Source: Phycisphaerae bacterium (GTDB lineage: Bacteria; Planctomycetota; Phycisphaerae; UBA1845). From it: a stretch of 64,000 bases of DNA. A program made the translations under genes and the position numbers. Below the pieces are notes generated by a model. The model saw only the letters and a program-made list of their open reading frames with translations, did no database searches and was not told the origin of the DNA. Of the stretch, positions 58,840 through 64,000 are shown piece by piece (position 1 is the first letter of the stretch; each line of letters opens with the position of its first letter). The stretch spans positions 1-64,000 of the forward strand of contig JAJDDT010000050.1 of NCBI GenBank assembly GCA_029260165.1, given 5' to 3'.

Positions 58840-60534
58840 ATGATGACCCAACGAGCACCGTTTCTGACAGTTTTGATTTTCACCATTTCAGCAGCCGCGA
58901 CGCTCGCGGGCGGACCACTCCACGTCAACGCCAACCTCAACACAGGAAACGACGACGGATCGAGTTGGGCCAACGCCTACCAGGGATCCGACGGACTGCG
59001 ACAAGCCGTTCTCGACGCAACAGCCGGCACTGAAATCTGGGTCGCAAGCGGCGTCTACAAACCCACCCAAACCACCAGCCGATTCATCTCGTTCAATCTC
59101 AGGAACAACGTGCAAATCTACGGCGGGTTCGACGGCAGCGAGACAAGCCGCGACCAACGCGATTACGAAACCAACGAAACCATCCTCTCAGGCGACCTCA
59201 ACGAAAACGACACTGGAGGGGGCGGATTCACCGAAAACTCCTACCAGGTCGTCGACGCCAACAACACCAACCCCTCCGCAAGACTCGATGGATTCACCAT
59301 CACCGCAGGAAACGCCAACCACCCCTCCATCATGACCGAACAGGTCGGCGCCGGCATCGTCTTCATCGACAACGACCGCCCATCCATCGCCAATTGCAGA
59401 GTCACCGGGAACCGCGCCACCTTCGGAGGAGGTGCCTGCTACATGCGCACCAGCAGTCCGTTTATCACCAATTGCACGTTCGACAACAACAACGGTGGCA
59501 ATTTCGGCGGCGCCTTCGACTGCTTCAACAACTCAAACCCCGTCATCACAGACTGCAAGTTTATCAACAATATCGCCTTCCGCGCAGGAGGCGTCGAATT
59601 CTTCGGAAACTGCAACCCGAACCTCACGCGATGCCTCTTCAGGGACAACGTCGCAGCCGGTGGCGGCGCAATCGGCGGAGCCATGTACATCGCCCAGGGA
59701 GGCATCGCAAACATCAACCACTGCACCTTCGAAAGCAACTCCGCGCGCAACGGTGGGGGTATTTACAACGAACAAGCCAGCCCACGCATTCGCAACAGTA
59801 TCTTTGACGGCAACTTTTCAACGACGACCACAGGACAGGGCGGCGGAATGTACAACACCAGTGCAAGCCCGCAAATCACCGACTCCCTCTTCGTGAACAA
59901 CGCAGCCCGTCTTGGCGGTGCGATGCGCAACCTTTCAAATTCAAACCCCCTTCTCACCAACGTCACCGTCACAAACAACGATGCCACCGGGAGTGGGACG
60001 GGAGGTGGGCTTTCAAACGCCGGCACCTCCCCCACCGTGCGAAGCTCGATCTTCTGGAACAACACCGACGCCACCGGAACTGACGCATCGTCACAGATCG
60101 CCGACAGCGGTGCCGGTGGAGCCAACGTCCGCTTCAGTGACGTCCAGGGCGGTTGGACAGGCGCCGGAAACGACAACATCAACCAGGACCCCTTGTTCCT
60201 AAACCCCGCCAACCAGGACTTCCGCATCAATGGCCAATCACCCTGCGCCAACACCGGCGACCCGTTTTTCAACCCCGCCAACGATGCCACCGACCTCGAC
60301 CATCAAGCCCGCGAACTCTGTGGCCTCATCGACATGGGCGCTTACGAATCGGGTGACGGCGACGCCGACTGCGACGACGTCGTCGATCTGTTCGACATCG
60401 ACGAATACAACCTGTGCGTCACCGGACCGGACAATGGCCCCGTCGCCAATGATTGTGTCATGTTCGATTTCGATGGCGATGATGACATCGACTACGCCGA
60501 CGCAGCGGGCTTGTGGGTCGCCGTCACGGAATAG
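58840..60534 (+). CDS. Secreted right-handed parallel beta-helix protein with C-terminal Ca-binding/dockerin-like motif
   Basis: Signal peptide; repeated GGGxYNxxxxPxIxN-type turns; DGDADCDDVVDLFDIDEYNLC...FDFDGDDDIDYADAAGLW. Confidence 0.85.
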   Translation: MMTQRAPFLTVLIFTISAAATLAGGPLHVNANLNTGNDDGSSWANAYQGSDGLRQAVLDATAGTEIWVASGVYKPTQTTSRFISFNLRNNVQIYGGFDGSETSRDQRDYETNETILSGDLNENDTGGGGFTENSYQVVDANNTNPSARLDGFTITAGNANHPSIMTEQVGAGIVFIDNDRPSIANCRVTGNRATFGGGACYMRTSSPFITNCTFDNNNGGNFGGAFDCFNNSNPVITDCKFINNIAFRAGGVEFFGNCNPNLTRCLFRDNVAAGGGAIGGAMYIAQGGIANINHCTFESNSARNGGGIYNEQASPRIRNSIFDGNFSTTTTGQGGGMYNTSASPQITDSLFVNNAARLGGAMRNLSNSNPLLTNVTVTNNDATGSGTGGGLSNAGTSPTVRSSIFWNNTDATGTDASSQIADSGAGGANVRFSDVQGGWTGAGNDNINQDPLFLNPANQDFRINGQSPCANTGDPFFNPANDATDLDHQARELCGLIDMGAYESGDGDADCDDVVDLFDIDEYNLCVTGPDNGPVANDCVMFDFDGDDDIDYADAAGLWVAVTE

Positions 60535-60633
60535 CGACGCTCCGCGTATGGCCGGCGTCACCCGCTGTGGAATTCAGGGGCTTGTCGATTCACACGCTGA
60601 TTGCCGGTTGAAGACAGCATTGATTCATGTGAT

Positions 60634-63048
60634 TCAGTTGGTTGCGAGGGCGTATTGTGTGTCTTTCGACGGGCCAGCCTGCTCCAGTTTTTCCAGGAGG
60701 TATTCGAGTTTGAGGTTGGCGTCCAGGAGGATGGGGTTGTCGGGGTCATTGGCGGGGTAGATGATGTTCATGGGGACCCCCGCGCGTTTGAATGCTTTCA
60801 GTTGTGCAGCGATGTCGGGGTTTTTCAGGGTAAAATCGGCCTTGAAGGCGATGACGCCCAGCTCTTCCATTTTGGCGCGGACCTGGGGTGTGTTGATGGC
60901 GACTTTCTTGTTGACCTTGCAGACGGTGCACCAGTCAGCCGTGTAGTCAATGAAGACGGTTTTGCCGGATTCGATGGCTTCGTCGACGGCGCAGGTGTTC
61001 CATTTCTTCCAGGGTATTCCTTCGGACCAGTCATCGACGCAGAAGGTGAGTTGGTTTTTCTTTGATTTTTGAGCAGCCATCGCTTCGCTGATGGGACTGA
61101 CGTATCCGAAGATGAGCGCTGCGGAGGCAACGATCGTTCCGAACGCTCCCGCCCGGTATTTGAGGATTTGGGGTTTGGACATGGACAATGTGATCTTGCC
61201 GAGTATCCAGCAGGCCAGCGCGATGGCGACGAAAAAGACAAAGGTCAGTTCGAGTCCTTTGACACCGATTTGTGAGGAAAGTGGATGTGCAAGCCAGACG
61301 ACCATGGTGAGCAGTGCGAAACCCATGATGCGTTCAAAGGTGATCATCCATTGGCCTGGTCTTGGCAGGAAGCTGAGCCAGTTGGGATTGGCGCCGAGGA
61401 GCATGTAAGGGCTGGCCATCCCGAGTCCGGCGAAGAGGAATGCGGAGATGGCGATGTGTTGTGGTTGTTGGGTGGCCCATCCGAAGGCACCGGCGAGCAG
61501 CGGACCGGTGCAGGCGAAACCGAGGACGGGTGCGAGTGCTCCTTTTCCGAAAGAGGCGAGTGGTCCTTCCTTGTTGATTTGTGCGTCGAGGTTGGTGGCG
61601 ACGGTGGGAACCTGCAAGGTGTAGACACCGAGCATGCTGAGCGCGAGGGCCATCACGACGGCGCAGAGGGTGATAACGGCGATGGGGTATTGGAGGATGT
61701 TTTGTCCGCTGGATGCGAGGAGTCCGAGGATGACGAAGAAGAGCATGACGCCTGCACCGAACGCGAGTCCGAGGATGAGGGTGCGTTTTCGTGATTCGTG
61801 TGCCTGCTGGACGAAGCCCATGACCTTGATGGAGAGGAGGGGGAGGACGCAGGGCGTTGCGTTGACGAACAGGCCATAGAGGAAGCAGAAGAAGAAGAGT
61901 CCTGCGGTGCCGAACCTGGCGAGGAAGCCACCGGGTTGGTCGGTTGTTGCTTCGATAGGGAGTAGGTCGGCGGGGCTTGTGCCGTCGGGGTCGATGGTGA
62001 TGGTGTCGGCTGTGATGGTTGCGTTGTCGATGGTGATGGTTGTGCCTGCGTCGGCGTGGGCGGTGTCGTTGGTGGTTGGGGCGGCGTTGGCGGATGAGAT
62101 GGGGATGTTGAGTGACCATTCGACGGCTTCTTTCGGGAAACATTTGCCCTTGTCATCGCAGGCCTGGTAGACAAAGAGTCCGGTGAAGTCCTTGTTGTGG
62201 CCTGCGAGGTCGTCGAATGCTTCGGCTTTGACTTTGATGGTAATGTGATCGGCGAATTCGGCGACGGTGCCGATGGGGAGTTTTCGTGTTTGGGCGGCGG
62301 GGAATTGTGGGTTTTCAAAATAACCTTCCTCGAAGGGTCCCATGAAGACCGCGGTGGCGATGAGTCCTGGGAGCGAGGGATTGTTGGATTGTATGTGGAA
62401 TCCCTTGTTGATGGCGATGTCAAGGTGGATTTCGAATTTTGAATCCGGGGCGAGTTCCCCGGCACCGAGTCTGGGGGTGATCGTGACGAACCTTGCGTGG
62501 CCATCGGGGGTCGGGAGTTTTTTGTGGGCGCTGGTGAACAGGGCGGTGTTGGCTGGTTTGGACTGATCGGGCGACGAGGCGACGGGGATGGTGACGGTGG
62601 CGGCCTGGGTTTCGGGAATGCAATTTTGGGCGCAGACGAGCCATTTGAAGTCGGCGGCGATTTTGATGGATGAGGCTGGGATGTTTGCGGGCGGGGTGAC
62701 GGTGACGAGGAGGACGGGTTTGCCCTCGTGAATGTTGGTGACAATGGTGTGGGCATCGTGTCGTTGGGGGACGGGGTGTTGGAACGTGGAGACGGAGAAG
62801 CCTTCCGGCAGGTTCCATTTCGCGGTTGGGGCAGCCCCTGCGTCGCCGGGGTTGGACCAATAGATATGCCAGTGGTTTTGGATGTCGAACCGCAGGGCGA
62901 GTTCGAAGGGCTTGCCCGGGGTGATGGCGGTCACCGAGGGGATCAGTTGGACGGTGGCCTTGGCTGCGAAAGCAGGGGTCGCTGTCAGGCACAGGGCCAA
63001 CACGGGTGCGAATCGGCGGAGCAGTGCGGCGCGTGAACGTCTGGTCAT
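60634..63048 (-). CDS. dsbD: Thiol:disulfide interchange protein DsbD-like (fused thioredoxin domain)
   Basis: NATPCVLPLLSIKVMGF; GFACTGPLLAGAFG; VFIDYTADWCTVCKVNKKVAI. Confidence 0.92.
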   Translation of the reverse strand: MTRRSRAALLRRFAPVLALCLTATPAFAAKATVQLIPSVTAITPGKPFELALRFDIQNHWHIYWSNPGDAGAAPTAKWNLPEGFSVSTFQHPVPQRHDAHTIVTNIHEGKPVLLVTVTPPANIPASSIKIAADFKWLVCAQNCIPETQAATVTIPVASSPDQSKPANTALFTSAHKKLPTPDGHARFVTITPRLGAGELAPDSKFEIHLDIAINKGFHIQSNNPSLPGLIATAVFMGPFEEGYFENPQFPAAQTRKLPIGTVAEFADHITIKVKAEAFDDLAGHNKDFTGLFVYQACDDKGKCFPKEAVEWSLNIPISSANAAPTTNDTAHADAGTTITIDNATITADTITIDPDGTSPADLLPIEATTDQPGGFLARFGTAGLFFFCFLYGLFVNATPCVLPLLSIKVMGFVQQAHESRKRTLILGLAFGAGVMLFFVILGLLASSGQNILQYPIAVITLCAVVMALALSMLGVYTLQVPTVATNLDAQINKEGPLASFGKGALAPVLGFACTGPLLAGAFGWATQQPQHIAISAFLFAGLGMASPYMLLGANPNWLSFLPRPGQWMITFERIMGFALLTMVVWLAHPLSSQIGVKGLELTFVFFVAIALACWILGKITLSMSKPQILKYRAGAFGTIVASAALIFGYVSPISEAMAAQKSKKNQLTFCVDDWSEGIPWKKWNTCAVDEAIESGKTVFIDYTADWCTVCKVNKKVAINTPQVRAKMEELGVIAFKADFTLKNPDIAAQLKAFKRAGVPMNIIYPANDPDNPILLDANLKLEYLLEKLEQAGPSKDTQYALATN

Positions 63049-63810
63049 TTGGGTGTCTCCCGTTGCGTCGTTTTGAGTCGTGATCGCTGGCTCGCCATTG
63101 TAGTACGAAATCTGCGTTTGGTTGATCGCGCGACGGGACGGGAATGCGTGGGTTGTTGCGCAGCCGTTATTTCAGTGTTGCTTGAAAAACGGCAGTTTGG
63201 GTACCCGGGTCGTTGACAGGCTTTCAAGTGACCCTATATTGTTTGCTCGGCGGGGTGTTTTCGCACTTCCGTCGGCGATAGTAGACGTCACGGTCCTGCC
63301 TGAGGGTGGGGCTGTGTTCTGGAGGAAAAATGGTGCCATTTTCGACCCTGCACGATGCGGGGGCGTTCAGCGGTAACCGCGCCTGGCTCGCGTTGGCAGT
63401 TGAAAGCGTTATCGTCCGCACCTGCGATTATCGGGTGTCTGCCGGCGGTTGAGCGAGAATGAATAGACCGTGTGTTTGTCGGAGAAACGCGAGTTGGCGT
63501 GCGTCGAACGGTTCATTGCATGAGAAAAGGGGAAGCTCGGCGGGGCGTTGCCTTGGCTGGGTTGTGGGATTCTTGATTTGAATTTGTGTCGGCGGACGTT
63601 TTGTTGCGTTCTTTGCGATGCGTGTCTGGCGGGCTGAACACCTCTTGTTGCGTGTGTGGGTTGGCTGACGGGTTCTTCCGTTGGTTGGTTTATCCAAATG
63701 GCACTTTGAAACTGGCGCCTGTCGGTCGGGTTTTGATCGACGGATGGGTTGTGCCGGGCGGTTTGTGCGGGTTTTTCGCGAGGCCGTCATGCATTGGGCA
63801 GGGATTTATC

Positions 63811-64000
63811 GTGCAAATATTCTCATTGTTGATTGCGACTTTGGTGCTTGGTGCGGATGGTCCGGTCAGTGCGCCGCAGGGATCGGCGGTTCCTGAGGTT
63901 CCGCCGTTGTATTTCGTCGCGTTGATCGTGATTGGTTTTGTTCTGGGTGGTGGAGCGGCCTGGTTCATGCTCTATGCATTTGGGAAGGAGAAGGTCCGGG
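63811..64000 (+). CDS. Start of a small membrane protein, truncated by window end
   Basis: GTG start VQIFSLLIATLVLGADGPVSAPQGSAVPEVPPLYFVALIVIGFVLGGGAAWFMLYAFGKEKVR open to the edge. Confidence 0.4.
   Translation, partial: MQIFSLLIATLVLGADGPVSAPQGSAVPEVPPLYFVALIVIGFVLGGGAAWFMLYAFGKEKVR

Noticed and set aside
61653-62756. 367-aa Pro/Ser-rich minus-strand ORF overlapping dsbD
   Set aside because: Out-of-frame reading of dsbD with biased Pro/Ser composition.

Overview
High-GC bacterial chromosomal window, planctomycete-like by gene content (inference only). Most of it is core or housekeeping: hydroxymethylglutaryl-CoA lyase, glyA, tdk, trmB, rpsP-trmD-rplS-yraN-tatD, fabG-like, thrS-infC, sat, nrnA-like, aat, Hsp70 + FHA, FdhF/YdeP-type molybdoenzyme, dsbD. 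The accessory centrepiece (about 26.6-37.04 kb) is a complete type I-G (formerly I-U) CRISPR-Cas locus: csb1-csb2-cas3-(csb3/Cas3-extension)-cas4/cas1 fusion-cas2, then a 5-repeat/4-spacer array (36-nt repeat ATTCCCACGACCAAAAGGCCGTGGCCCCATTGAAGC). Main discovery candidate: divergently upstream of the cas genes, on the minus strand, is a degenerate mini-CRISPR (26711-26820: pseudo-repeat, 38-nt spacer-like segment, pseudo-repeat) with a plausible promoter and an intrinsic terminator. The first 18 nt of its spacer-like segment match, at 16/18 positions including an 8-nt perfect seed, a site at 26881-26898. That site has a 5' TTT (TTN-type) PAM and lies just downstream of an opposing promoter that reads into a frameshifted sigma-factor-like gene and then the cas operon. 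This looks like a CreR/CreA-type crRNA-like regulatory or antitoxin RNA in a type I-G system. Other leads: a radical-SAM/SPASM protein lacking the CX3CX2C motif, thrS with an apparent CTG start overlapping a small upstream ORF, a dispersed hairpin element, and a structured intergenic RNA candidate downstream of tdk.
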